Source: Dactylonectria macrodidyma
Lineage: Eukaryota > Ascomycota > Sordariomycetes > Hypocreales > Nectriaceae
NCBI GenBank assembly: GCA_020744425.1
Contig: JAGMUV010000001.1
Location: forward strand, 372,001-436,000
Length of the DNA stretch: 64,000 nt
Direction of reading: 5' to 3'
The position numbers and the translations under genes were made by a program. Under the pieces are notes generated by a model that saw nothing but the letters and a program-made list of their open reading frames with translations, did no database searches and was not told where the DNA came from. Positions 34,329 through 45,109 of the stretch are shown in pieces (position 1 is the stretch's first letter; each line of letters starts with the position of its first letter).

Positions 34329-35406
34329 TTACTCAGTAAAATGAACAGGAGCGGCCGCCTTGCTCGTGACCCGAAGGCTCAGGAGATCAGGTCGCGAATA
34401 ATGCCCGACAACATCAAGGTTCTGCTTGGCCTTGGCCCTATCAGCGAGATCAATCTCGGCATAGGCGATGGCTTCAACCCCAGTATCCAACGGCTCGCAA
34501 AGTTCGGCTCCATCCGGGCCATAAATCATGGTGAAACCTCCTCCAGGAGTCTTGCCCCATTCCTCTCCATCTTTGCCCATCTTAGCCAGCCCAGTCTTGG
34601 CCTTGCCCTCTGCAGTCAGGATCTCTGTGCACACCATGACAAAGCAAGCACCTTCCATGGCCATGACCTGGGAAAATTTGTTGCTTGCGCTGCCAGTGAT
34701 GTGGTAGGGCCATGGCTTTCCCTCTGTCTTCTCCCAGATCAACGGCCAGCTCGCAACGTGGATATCAACGTCTTGAGAGTACTGGTAGTAGCGTAGAAGA
34801 GGCTGGCTGTGCTCCCAGCAGTTGAGGCCGCCGATTCTACCAAACTGAGTTTGGACAACACCCTGGAGGGAGTCAGCCTGGCTGTCTCCCCAGTAAGCCC
34901 TTTCGACATGAGTGGGCTTAATCTTGCGACGATGGTGAATAATGGTCCCAGTTGGGTCGATGAAAGACTGTGAGTTTTTAATTAGCCTTCATTCAGAAGA
35001 GTTGCTGGAGCGACTCACCTGAGCAATGTACAACGATCCTTGGTATCTCTCGCTGTAACCCAAGACAATAAAGACGCCAGCCTCACGCACGGCAGCTTTA
35101 ATCTGGTCCATCTCCTTGGACTCCTTCTGGAGTGAGTTTTCAAAGTACTCATTCATGAACGAGACATTCTCGAAAACGGACTTTTCCCAGATGCTCCTTT
35201 GAGTTGGTTAATAGCCTATGGGTATGAGATGATGGTGATCCAACTTACCAAGGATATCCGGGGATGAAAACCTCAGGGAAGCCAACCACATTGGCTCCGT
35301 TGCTACTGGCCTCCTTGATCAAAGAAATGACCTTGTCAACACCTCCTTGCAGGTTGTTCCAGACAGGCTCAGCCTGGACAGCAGCGACCTTGAGTTTGGA
35401 GCTCAT
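34329..35406 (-). CDS. Nitrilase (carbon-nitrogen hydrolase)
   Basis: Three exons, 35406-35249, 35196-35019 and 34967-34329; 324 residues, a normal nitrilase length. The catalytic triad is complete: Glu45 in [12 protein letters not shown], Lys127 in RRKIKP and Cys162 in [11 protein letters not shown]. The NCWEH form marks true nitrilases or cyanide hydratases rather than amidases. It would hydrolyse a nitrile to the acid and ammonia, or to an amide. The divergent neighbour is an aldoxime dehydratase, which makes nitriles, so an aliphatic or arylacetonitrile-type substrate is inferred. Both share the 35407-35938 promoter. Cytosolic; no signal peptide. Confidence 0.95.
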
Positions 35407-35938
35407 GATTGCGGTTTAATTAAGTGTGTAGAAGTTGTTGTAGAGAATCTGTTGAAATTGTTAATTGATGAGTTGTTGGAAGTTCATGACACAGGAATTT
35501 CAATTGGTCTTTTATAACTTGCCTCACATTAATAGAAGGCCTCACAAGCCTCAGCATAATTATTATCCGCTAGATATCCGGATAGTTGATTCCGTGGATA
35601 CTAGATTCCCGCTAATCATTGTCGATCAAGCCCCAAAATTTAGCTTCTGGATAATTGATACCCGTTATCTTGTTAGCGTAGACCGTGGATATTTGATACC
35701 CGGCCTGTTATCTTGAGACAGGACCCACAAATTTCAGGATACTAGCTACCCGCAACATCTAGACTGAAAGCTTGGAAATACATGCCGCTCATTGGATTTG
35801 ACCGACTAAAGAGAGGACGGTGGTTTTAGTCAAAAGTTTGGTTAGAGTATTAATTAAGTCCTCATCGCCTTCTTAATTTTGTGAAAGAGTAGAAGATTGA
35901 ACGCATTGCCACATCATTCACAATAAACACCAACCAAC
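35407..35938. promoter_or_regulatory. Bidirectional promoter of nitrilase and aldoxime dehydratase
   Basis: A 532-bp head-to-head intergenic region. It contains five plus-strand copies of a motif near GGATANTTGATACCCG at 35581-35595 (one C short), 35597-35612, 35649-35664, 35687-35702 and 35737-35752. Longer similarity also links 35629-35669 (CCCCAAAATTT then the motif then GTTATCTTG) with 35700-35752. The region is therefore either a decayed minisatellite or an array of regulator sites. AATTAAGT-type and CCAACCAAC sequence lies just upstream of the aldoxime dehydratase start. Confidence 0.6.
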
Positions 35939-37054
35939 ATGCTTCGATCACGTTTCCCAACTGCGCATCATTTTACTGTGTCAATCTTTGGTTGCCAGTA
36001 TCATGCAGAGTCCCCAAGCTCAAGCAAGCTCGGGCTCATCAACAAGTTTGACAACCTCATCAAGAATGCAGCCATTGGTGTAGAGGTCCTTGAGCAAAAC
36101 GACATTCCTACTAAGATTTGGATGAGTTACTGGGCTTCACCACAATCCTTCAAAACATGGTGGGAGAGTGATGGTACAACATCTTTCTGGGCCTCACTCC
36201 CAGATGATGCAGGATTTTGGAGAGAGACATTTAGTCTGCCTGCCACCAGATCCATGTATGAGTCTAATAAGGCGAAGCCTTCTGGTTTCGGTCACTGTGG
36301 AGAGGCCATCCCCCTGACCGAGAAGACTGGGTACTGGGGTGCATATCGTTCCCGCATGACGCCCGATTCTCCGGAGGATAAATTTAGCTCTCCTCTTTCT
36401 ACTTTATCTACCCCTCGGTCTCCTACCAACAACATCCGACCTGGCAGAGTCAGGATGGCTAGGTTTCCGGACAATATTTGCGTCGTGGTCGAGGGTCAGG
36501 ACTACAGCGAAATGAAAGGAGAAGAACGTCAATATTGGGATGAGAATTTCGACAGCCTCACGAAGCAATGGGTCACTACCGTCGTTACTTCAGGCCCGGA
36601 GAAAGGCATGGTCTCCGCCAGGGCTTGCCACGCTTTCGATGGAGAAAAGATACTCGGAGCTACCAAGACTAAAACAAACGGAGAAGCAAAGCCTACTGCG
36701 AATGGTATTTTCCCCGGTTTGGACTACACACGCCAAACTCAGATCCTGTTCTGGCTCGATCTATCGAAAATGGAGCATATCGGAAAGTGGGACAAGGGCC
36801 ATGTTAAGCTCCGACGAGACTTCATGGCAGCATACGGGCCGGGCGGTCCGGTTGAAGGCGGCGATCTTCTGCTCTGGGTTGACCTTGGCATCTTAAAGGG
36901 GGATGAGATAGACGCGGAATACGTTGGTTGTTTTGACGCCACCGGGTTTCTTGCATACGATTCGCACCCGCTCTTTGCGAGCGAGAAAGTGGCTACTCGG
37001 AAGTTGCCAGCTTTCTTCGAGAAGCCAATCGAGTCGAGGCCCATAGAGTGGTAG
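35939..37054 (+). CDS. oxd: Aldoxime dehydratase (haem-containing, Oxd type)
   Basis: Single exon, 371 residues, ATG at 35939. The sequence shows the Oxd-family blocks YWASPQSFKTWW, FWRETFSLPATRSMYES, GYWGAYRSRM and ARFPDNICVVVEGQDYS, and a C-terminal WDKGHVKLRRDF region. The last aligns roughly with the part of bacterial enzymes that carries the haem ligand; I cannot fix which His binds haem. The enzyme dehydrates aldoximes such as phenylacetaldoxime to nitriles. It is divergently coupled to a nitrilase, giving an aldoxime to nitrile to acid route, with a Zn2Cys6 regulator gene 537 bp downstream. The N-terminal about 15 residues look mildly hydrophobic but not like a signal peptide. Confidence 0.93.
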   Translation: MLRSRFPTAHHFTVSIFGCQYHAESPSSSKLGLINKFDNLIKNAAIGVEVLEQNDIPTKIWMSYWASPQSFKTWWESDGTTSFWASLPDDAGFWRETFSLPATRSMYESNKAKPSGFGHCGEAIPLTEKTGYWGAYRSRMTPDSPEDKFSSPLSTLSTPRSPTNNIRPGRVRMARFPDNICVVVEGQDYSEMKGEERQYWDENFDSLTKQWVTTVVTSGPEKGMVSARACHAFDGEKILGATKTKTNGEAKPTANGIFPGLDYTRQTQILFWLDLSKMEHIGKWDKGHVKLRRDFMAAYGPGGPVEGGDLLLWVDLGILKGDEIDAEYVGCFDATGFLAYDSHPLFASEKVATRKLPAFFEKPIESRPIEW

Positions 37055-37591
37055 ACATAATTCCATGATCATGACAGAATTGCCTAAAAAGGAATAATTA
37101 CCCTGTGAGATTGTTGTAAGTTGGGAGATCCAAGGTTGCACTGCATATTGATTCTCTATCCTTGCGCATCAGGTTCACTATGGCACCGCTAAGTCACGGT
37201 CCGGAATACCGGTACAAGTCCCTGGATTGCCGTGCGGGGTAAGGATTCCGACTCAACCAGACCGAGTCACTGATGTTTGTCTAGACCGAACTATGGGCTG
37301 CTTATCAGAGCCTAGCTAGCCAATAACTAGCCAATAACAAGCTGCTTAGATAGCTTTACGGTGAGCCGGCATTCTTTTTAGCTTTCTAGTCGCACAGACA
37401 CCCTTATCTACCTACCAATTACATTTTCTCAGAACTCGTCCTAAAGCTGCGCCTTCACCCTGACCTCGAGAGATAATCCCCTGCGTGACGTACGTTAACG
37501 CGGGGTATTTGAACAAGCCAGGTTTAAAATACCGAGAAGCCCTCTCATTGCCTGATGTTTTCCTCGATTGGCAAACGCCCAGAGATCCAAA
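37055..37591. other. Promoter region of the Zn2Cys6 gene
   Basis: 537 bp. It includes GGTCCGGAATACCGG near 37199-37213, a CCGGnnnnCCGG-like inverted arrangement that could bind a Zn2Cys6 protein, and a short tandem CTAGCCAATAACTAGCCAATAAC at about 37315-37338. No coding frame is convincing. Confidence 0.4.
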
Positions 37592-39968
37592 ATGCCTTCT
37601 CAGAATGATCAAGTCTCGAAGGCACCGAGGAAGAGAGTTACCCTTGCCTGCAATGGCTGTCGCGCCAAGAGAACCAAGGTAACGAAGAAAGCTGCGACAT
37701 CCTAGTCTCAACAAACCTTGATGAGTTCCCACGTCGGAATCATTTCTAACTCCTTTCTGCCTCGGATAGTGCGATGGAGGTCAGCCACGATGCAGTGCCT
37801 GCAACTACCGTCAACAAGACTGTGAATATTCTCAAGCTGAGAGTAACAGGAGGTGCGTAGTACCCAAAATATGAACCTGCATTTGCACTTACGCGGTCAC
37901 AAGGCGCCACAGCAATGCGTACATCATGGCGTTAGAAGCACGCGTCGCAACCCTAGAAAGACAGCTTGCCTCCCAACCGCAAACGTCTGCTCCGCCTGCT
38001 GGTCCCAAATACTGCAACCACTGCAATAAAGAGGACACATCCGCTATTTCTTCAGAGTCTCCCTCTGACCGTAACTCACATGGCGATATCGAAGCGGATC
38101 AAATAGACGACCTAACTGACGCCCTTGGATGCTTTACCCTCGGCGACACCGGCGAGCTGAGATTTTTTGGCGCGTCTAGCAACTTCACCATCATTCAGAA
38201 TCACTCTATCAAAGTCGCGTCTTCAGTCGAGGCGAGAAACCGAGGCATCGCTGCGGCGCGACAACTAGAGGGATTTTTCGACCCCTCCGATGAGCTCCGG
38301 GACCATCTGCTTGGCCTGTATTGGAAATGGCAGAATTCGTGGCAATACATCGTGCCCCGAGAATCATTCGTCGAGGATCTCTATGTAGAAAAGACAGGAC
38401 GATTCTGCACCCCTCTGCTTCTCACCGCCATGTTTGCACTCGCATCGCGCTATTCCTCCAGGCCCGAACTCAGAACCGACCCCGATAATCCGAACACAGC
38501 AGGAGACGTATTTGCAGCTCAGGCAAAAGTCATGCTCCACTGCGAATATGAAGCCCCGACGACATCCACCGCTCAAGCCACGGCACTACTCGGTCTGTTC
38601 TGGGCTTGCATCGACAAGGAAGGACTCGGATTCATGTACATTGGCATGGCGTCGAGAATGGCCATGAATCTGGGCCTGCACTCTGACTGCTCATCATTCG
38701 CAGCCAAAGGACTTATTCCCGAGGAAGATGTCGAGGCGCGAAACGTCACCTTTTGGGGCATATATGTGCTAGATAAGTAAGTCTCGCTCCCAGGCGACCA
38801 TGTGCCTTGCTAAAGCCCCATGTTCTAGGCTATACTGCCTGGGGATGGGACGGCCTGCCAGTATTCAAGAGTACAACATCACTACGACCAAACCAAAGGG
38901 CCATATCCGCCCTTCTTCTTTTCTTTCCCAGTATCAAGCCCAGATCTCACAGCCTTGGCCAACACCTCATATCACGGAAAATTGCTCATACTTGTGTGAG
39001 CTTCTCATTGCCACATCCGAGGCGATTGATCAACTGTAAAGAGACACAGTCCATCCGATGTAACCAATCATAACTCTAATGATTAATAGGTATGCCCAGC
39101 GCTATACATGGACAGAGAGGGAGAGAGAGGAACGAGTGATGAAAGCGCATTTGGAGGCAACGACGCTTTTTGATCGGCTTCCCAAGTCTCTCAAAATCTC
39201 CAATTCAAGTCTCCAACCATCACCACCATATGTCTATCAGCTTCAGTGAGACCCCCAGGTCTAATTCGCTTAATTGCATTGCTAACCTAAACTTCTTAGT
39301 TTGCAATACCATCATGCAATCCTCTTACTACACCGGCCTTTCTTCCAGCTTCTCTATCCCGGCAAAAATTCTATTGAATATGACCCAGATGGGAAAGACG
39401 TCCATTCGCGGTCTTGTTATGATTCGGCAGTCAAGACCTCTCGAATTCTTCAGATATGCCGGAACAACTTTACGAGCGTAAGTTCTCGGTCTCTCTCCAA
39501 GGGCTTCACTTAGGTTGGCTAATCTTGTCCCCTCAGCGGTATATACCTATTTCTGCAGTACACCCAGCTTTCACGGCAGCCATTATACTCTTACTACACG
39601 TCAAATCTGTCGGACAATCGAGGCGAAGCGATGCCATGCGGCATTTCACCATCTGCATCAAAGCTCTCTACGAGATGAACATCAACTGGGACTGGGCAAA
39701 TCGGTCCATTCGTGCCATTCAGTCTCTCGCTTCTCAGTGGGAGGTTGACATTTGGGCGTACGGTCTAGCAAACGAGATTAGCGAGGAGAGCCGACAGCAG
39801 TTCGAGACGTATGAGAGCGGGGGGTTACTGATTAGTCAGTGGCCGGTATTAGGTGATGAGTCGGAGCAAGTGTACTCTGCCGAAACGTACAGGGATATTT
39901 TTGAGGCCTTGAACTATGACTGCGATTTGATGAACTTACCATTGAACATCTTCAACGAAAATTGGTAG
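37592..39968 (+). CDS. Zn2Cys6 fungal transcription factor next to the aldoxime cluster
   Basis: Seven exons: 37592-37678, 37770-37852, 37904-38776, 38829-39035, 39090-39245, 39300-39477 and 39537-39968; 671 residues. The binuclear zinc cluster is split by the first intron: CNGCRAKRTK then CDGGQPRCSACNYRQQDC, spacing C-x2-C-x6-C-x6-C-x2-C-x6-C. A coiled-coil-like ALEARVATLERQL follows. The fungal-specific regulatory domain has LLGLFWACIDKEGLGFMYIGMASRMAMNLGLH, FWGIYVLDKLYCLGMGRP and YHHAILLLHRPFFQLL. It is a nuclear regulator, probably of the neighbouring oxd and nitrilase genes (inferred from position). The exon 4 protein segment is somewhat diverged from the family but stays in frame. Confidence 0.9.
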
Positions 39969-41120
39969 TAAGATCTAAGTCTATGATTGAATATGATCTC
40001 TCAACTCTCAGCATTGTGAGTACACAAACATGTGCACAACACTGGCAGGCCTTTGTGTGGTTTGTGTGAGTTGTTTACGTGGTGTTGTGTGTTACAAGGC
40101 GCACACTTAAGTACATTTCACAACGACAATATTTAGATGGCTACGAGAATGAGGTGCAAGATTAAGTCCACACACATGTCATCTTCGACCTGGACGGGAA
40201 AGGGCATTCGAAGGTTATGGTCTGTTGTACTTGTTAGTGGCGAGCAGGTGAGCCAGGGCTCTACCTAGAACGGCCTTCCTCCTCGGGCAAGCCCTAATAC
40301 TCTATAGACTAACAGATGCCCAAATGCAGAGGATTGCCAACTTGTCGCCGTCCATAACATCAGAAATCAGAAGAGCGGTTCTAAGCAGCTCACCTATGGA
40401 TCTAGGTCTGTGCCCGCTATTCCAACAATCAGGGACACCCTGGTCAGCTCTCAATATGGACAATCCACTCTGCCATTCCGCCCTGTCCATTCCGCTCACC
40501 ATCACCGTCTTCACCCGCTTGCCTCTATTTATGGTGATTGAGATTGTGATTGTCGGTTACCAGCGCAAGCATCGATTCCAGCGGGGCTTGAAGGAACTAC
40601 AGAGCAAACAATTCTGGGCATCGAAGGTCGGAACGATTCCGAAGGCGCGAATACAAGGCTATACTCGGCCTATCACGGGCGCTACTCTCGATAAGTAGGT
40701 GAGGAATCATCCTATCTACGCCATGACTCGTGCGATAGTCTCCATTCAAGGACTTGGCGGGTTCACCGTCATTGTTGACAGGAGATAGATAGCGTTTTCT
40801 TTTCTCTTCACAATCTTGGGGCTCTGAGGAGCAGCCTGCAAGGGGCAGCCCCAGTTCCAGCGAATGATGATATATGGAATTACATTTTTCCCTATTACCT
40901 TCCAATCCTGGCTTGGCCCGCTCCGCTGGGACAACAGAGAGTTTGTGTGTACCCCGCACAATGGAGATGCATACCCATACCGGTATAGGTAATAACCTTC
41001 ATGGATGATGTAGGGAGGGTAATGTAATTTAAATCCCTATAAATTGATGAGTTCCCTGTTCACAGTGATAGGTTCATCTTTCAAGACTGTTCATTTTGAG
41101 AAGCAAACTCCATTGAAAAA
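39969..41120. other. Intergenic region
   Basis: 1.15 kb. A frame at 40324-40698 (plus) is open but has no recognised relatives, no intron structure and unconvincing composition. A TATA-like TATAAATT at about 41039 lies upstream of the next gene. No repeats. Confidence 0.4.
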
Positions 41121-41999
41121 ATGGTCAACCTCTTGACATACGCCGTGCTCTTGAGCAGCGCTTTAGGCATGGCTGAAGCCAAGGAAAGGCACGGATCGAT
41201 GCCAGCAACTTCCCTGTCATATTCCTACGCCAACATCACTTCAGTACTCGACCAAGTGCTCGCCCGTGGCCATCTCAAAGTCGGCACAACTGGCGACTAC
41301 AAGCCGTTCACCTACCTGGTGACCAATGCTTCAGCACTGCCCAATGCTTCGGCTATCAACACCACATATATCGGTGCTGACATTGACGCCGCTCAGTCCC
41401 TCTCCAATGCCCTAGGTCTGCCCAAGCCCCCACAATTGGTACCAACCATCTGGGCCAACATCACCTCCGATCTCGGGGCCGGCAAGTTTGACATCGCCAT
41501 GGGAGGCGTCAGCGTCACTTTGACACGCGCTCGCACCGCCTTTTTCAGCACTGCTATCCAGCGCGTTGGCAAGACGGCCGCCATCCGGTGCTCCGACGCA
41601 GATAAATACACGGACCTAGAATCCATCGACCAGGAAGGCGTCCGGGTTGCCGTCAACCCCGGAGGTACCAATGAGGCCTTTGACAGGGCCAACCTCGACA
41701 AGGCCACCATCGTCATGGTGGCGGATAACAATGCTGTGTACCAGGCGGTGCTCGACGGCGAGGCCGACACCATGATTTCCGATCTGATCGAAGTCGAGCT
41801 GCAGGTGCGACTGCACGAGGGCGAACTGTGCATCGTGAACCCGGGCAAGCCCTTCAACTTCGAAGAGTTGGGATATGCCATTCCCCAAGATCCTGTCTGG
41901 AAGCACTTTGTCGATGCGTGGGTGCACGTCCTACAGGGGAGCGGTGCCTGGAATACCACCCTAGAAAAGTGGCTAGATTACAAGTGGCCTAAGGTTTGA
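41121..41999 (+). CDS. Secreted family-3 solute-binding-fold protein, cyclohexadienyl (arogenate/prephenate) dehydratase-like
   Basis: Single exon, 292 residues, ATG at 41121 in AAAAAATGG context. An N-terminal signal peptide (MVNLLTYAVLLSSALGMAEA) is followed by a domain opening VLARGHLKVGTTGDYKPFTY. It continues with GADIDAAQSL, KFDIAMGGVSVTLTRARTAF, VNPGGTNEAFDRANL, DGEADTMISDLIEVELQ and CIVNPGKPFNFEELGYAIP. These are the hallmarks of the bacterial PheC branch of periplasmic binding proteins, enzymes that turn prephenate or arogenate into phenylpyruvate or phenylalanine. Several N-x-S/T sites fit secretion. In a fungus a binding protein with no ABC partner points to enzymatic use; bacterial origin by transfer is a reasonable inference. 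Confidence 0.85.
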   Translation: MVNLLTYAVLLSSALGMAEAKERHGSMPATSLSYSYANITSVLDQVLARGHLKVGTTGDYKPFTYLVTNASALPNASAINTTYIGADIDAAQSLSNALGLPKPPQLVPTIWANITSDLGAGKFDIAMGGVSVTLTRARTAFFSTAIQRVGKTAAIRCSDADKYTDLESIDQEGVRVAVNPGGTNEAFDRANLDKATIVMVADNNAVYQAVLDGEADTMISDLIEVELQVRLHEGELCIVNPGKPFNFEELGYAIPQDPVWKHFVDAWVHVLQGSGAWNTTLEKWLDYKWPKV

Positions 42000-42293
42000 G
42001 CAAAGTGCCTTGGTTTCGCGATATATACTTGAATATATATATATATATAATTCCAACCATGGCTACTATTTTCACTGTCATGTAGACTATCTTGCATCAT
42101 GTCATGAAATCTGTCGGCTTGCCGAGGCTATTTTCCACATGACTAAGGCTCTTGAGCGAATTAGAACTGAATTCGAGGAAGACCGCTCCTCTCAATTTTG
42201 CCACCATTGAGCTCATCATTGAGTGATAAGCGAGAACCAACTAGGCATTCCTTCTGTTTACTAAACCCCATTCTCTTCCCATGACATGATACC
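42000..42293. other. Short intergenic region with AT microsatellite
   Basis: 294 bp. An (AT)n tract lies at about 42033-42049; no other feature. Confidence 0.6.
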
Positions 42294-44452
42294 ATGTCTT
42301 CCAGACAAAGCAGCAAACGCCAGGCTTCGACTCGCAGCTGCGAATTCTGCCGGAAGCGAAAAGTCCGCTGTGACGCACGGAAGCCCTCTTGTGCGTCATG
42401 TGTTCGCCACGGGCAAGAATGTATTTACATCTTATCCACGCCAGAAGCAAGGTGCGTCGAGTAATTGTAGTCGGCTTCGTGAATACAACGTGCTAAGGTG
42501 GCCTGAGTAGGCCGACGCGGGCAATTGTGAACCACCTCCGAGCAGAGAATGAGAGGATGCGGACTTATATAAAGCAATTGGAGGAATCAGCAACCTCTCA
42601 AGTAACCAATCGCATCTGCGCTGTCGCACAAATAAATGAGCCAACGCAATCCGACGAGACCCCCACAGCTCATATCCAGGAAGACAGAGTCTCTGGCAGC
42701 CGAGAGAGCCACAACCCTCCTGTGGAAACCGAGAGTCTCGGCAATTTGAATGCACCAGCGCCAGACGTGTCTCCGTTCCTATGGACCGATGAAAAAGGGA
42801 ATCTGAATGTGTTTGGGCCGTCATCGGCATTGCAATCAGCCACCCGGAACCATGAATCAGACGATCCAATAGCTCTAGCTCATGTGCAAAACGGTCTCTT
42901 AGCCAACGCCGCAATCTCACGCCAGCGAGAACATCTGCTTAGAGATCTCACTTCGCTTGACGGTGTCCCCATCGACCTTGCGATACATTTATTCGAAATC
43001 CACTGGAACCGACAACACCACAGTTTCCTGTTGACATATCGGCCAGTCATTATGCGCGATATCTTGCAACATGGCCGCTTCTCGTCAAAATTCCTCCTCA
43101 ACGCAATATTTGCTTGCGCAAGCAAGTTCTCGCAACGGCAAGACGTCTTGGACGACGTGGGCGACCTCACTACCTCAGGTGGGCGCTTTTTCCGACGATG
43201 TGATGAGCTCATGGCATCCGACAATTTGCTCTTGACGCCAAGCTTGCCCACCATTGTAGGATTGCTGCTCTTAGGTTCGACGTACAATGCTCGAGGCATG
43301 ACGTCCAAAGCGTGGTTACTCACTGGGTATGCGTTGCGAATGGTTTTCGATGTCGGTCTTCATCTGAACCATCGCATCACACAAGAAAACGCCATGGAAG
43401 TCGAAATGTATCGGCGAGTATTCTGGGGCGCATTCATATGCGACAAATTACAAAGCCTCTATCTGGGGCGGCCTGTGGCCATCAAGCTTCGAGATGCGCA
43501 TGTGTCGCATGAGTTCAACGACAAGATGGAGGAAGACGAGCTGTGGACTCCTTACGTGGATCCCACCCTTCCGCTTACTGAGAGAACTCACCACCACGCG
43601 TCAACTCCCAGAGATGTCATTCATTCTGTCACTTGTTTCCAGCAGCTGTGTCTCTTGTTCAAGACTGTGGCCAAGATTATCGACAACTTTTACGTTGTCG
43701 GCGCCACGGCGGCTCATGCATTTTCTAGCCTCCAACAAATGGAAAATGAGCTAAAGCAATGGGAAACCAGTTTACCTGCCTGTCTTCAGGTAGACCCATT
43801 GTCAGGGACAGTCGTGACTGGCCGAACAGCAGCTCCCAATCTTCTCATCCTACACATCACCTTCAACGCTGTTATTATTCTACTACATCGGCCACTGACT
43901 GCTGGGGGCCACTTGAAGATGGAGTCAACCGTTCCTGCTTCGTCTTGGAAACGATGTTCAGATGCCGCGAACAAAATCACACATCTTTCTATATCATATC
44001 GATCGATTTACTCGCTGAGGTCTGCTCCGTATCTCATCAGCTATGGACTATATGTCGCCTGCACAATCCATGTTCGAAATGCTGCAGCGGCCCGAGGAGA
44101 ATGCACCGGACATGCAACATTGCTGGCTTGGAGCCTGCGCTGTCTGGGAGAACTCTCTGTGCCGAATCCAGGAGTTTCTCACCCAATCACAATTATCAAG
44201 AAACTCATGTTGGCGAAAGAGGTGGAGCTTATAGACCATGATCTCCCAGAAATGCGTCTCCCTAGATCATCAGCTCCGGGGGATAATCGAATCTCGGAAG
44301 TTGCTGCCACTGCTGAAACATCCGATTTCCAAGTTCCTTTTTCCGATCTTTGGACCGAAACAGCAGAACTAACTTGGGACGACTGGCAAGAGGCGTACAA
44401 TGATGACGTTCTGTTCGGGTTTATGGATGGCCAGTCAAGTTTGCTACCCTAG
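42294..44452 (+). CDS. Zn2Cys6 fungal transcription factor
   Basis: Two exons, 42294-42451 and 42511-44452; 699 residues. The zinc cluster CEFCRKRKVRC-DARKPSCASCVRHGQEC has spacing C-x2-C-x6-C-x6-C-x2-C-x6-C. A coiled-coil stretch (HLRAENERMRTYIKQLEES) follows. The fungal-specific domain includes HWNRQHHSFLLTYRPVIMRD, GLLLLGSTYNARG, AWLLTGYALRMVFDVGLHLN and FWGAFICDKLQSLYLGRP. The C-terminal end is acidic (WTETAELTWDDWQEAYNDD), a likely activation region. It lies between the PheC-like and flavoprotein genes in the same orientation and is the best candidate regulator of the 41-51 kb block (inference). Confidence 0.93.
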
Positions 44453-45109
44453 AGCCTACTATTGATACACCAACCAGAGCTTTCAGAGCGGCTTGAGCAC
44501 CATCTTCTTTTTAAATTACTACATGAGCAGAAGTCGTCTCATTACCGTAGCATTGTTGGGTATTTTAGCGCCTGATTACTCTTGAGATGTATCGTGCCGC
44601 GACTTTCTTTTCTATACCGGATTCATCGAAATATTTGACTTGAGAGTGTGGCTGGGTCGGTGGGTCTGCAATACTTCGGACAGTTGCATTCCGTTTTGGA
44701 CGGAGAGTTTTGCTCCGACAATTTAGCCAATTAGTAGTCCGTATTCGCAAGACAAGTGGGCCCGCCCGGAATATGATTGGATGAGATCAAGGGAGCCCGC
44801 TTCCTATACCTTGTGGCACTCGCCCACCAGCCACTCACTCAAAAGTAACTGCGCCACATCTCATGATTCACACAGGCTCTGGATTACCAGACGGAGCGTC
44901 GATGCCCGACAAGAAGAATTTCAGAGCGTGAAACTTCTGGCCAAATTTCTTTATAAATCAAGAAGCTCATCGACCCCTTATGATATCAGTCAACACTTAG
45001 CAACACTGAGACTAGACCATCTCCGCACATCCCAGTTGCTTCAGCTCGTTTATCCACTACGTTATTGCTCCTTACCTATTAACACCCCTCCACGCAACGA
45101 AGACTCACA
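44453..45109. other. Promoter region of the flavoprotein gene
   Basis: 657 bp. A TTTATAAATC TATA-like element lies at about 44950. Nothing else was seen. Confidence 0.45.

Noticed and set aside
40324..40698. 124-codon plus-strand open frame downstream of the Zn2Cys6 gene
   Set aside because: No recognised domain, partner exon or start context; could be chance.
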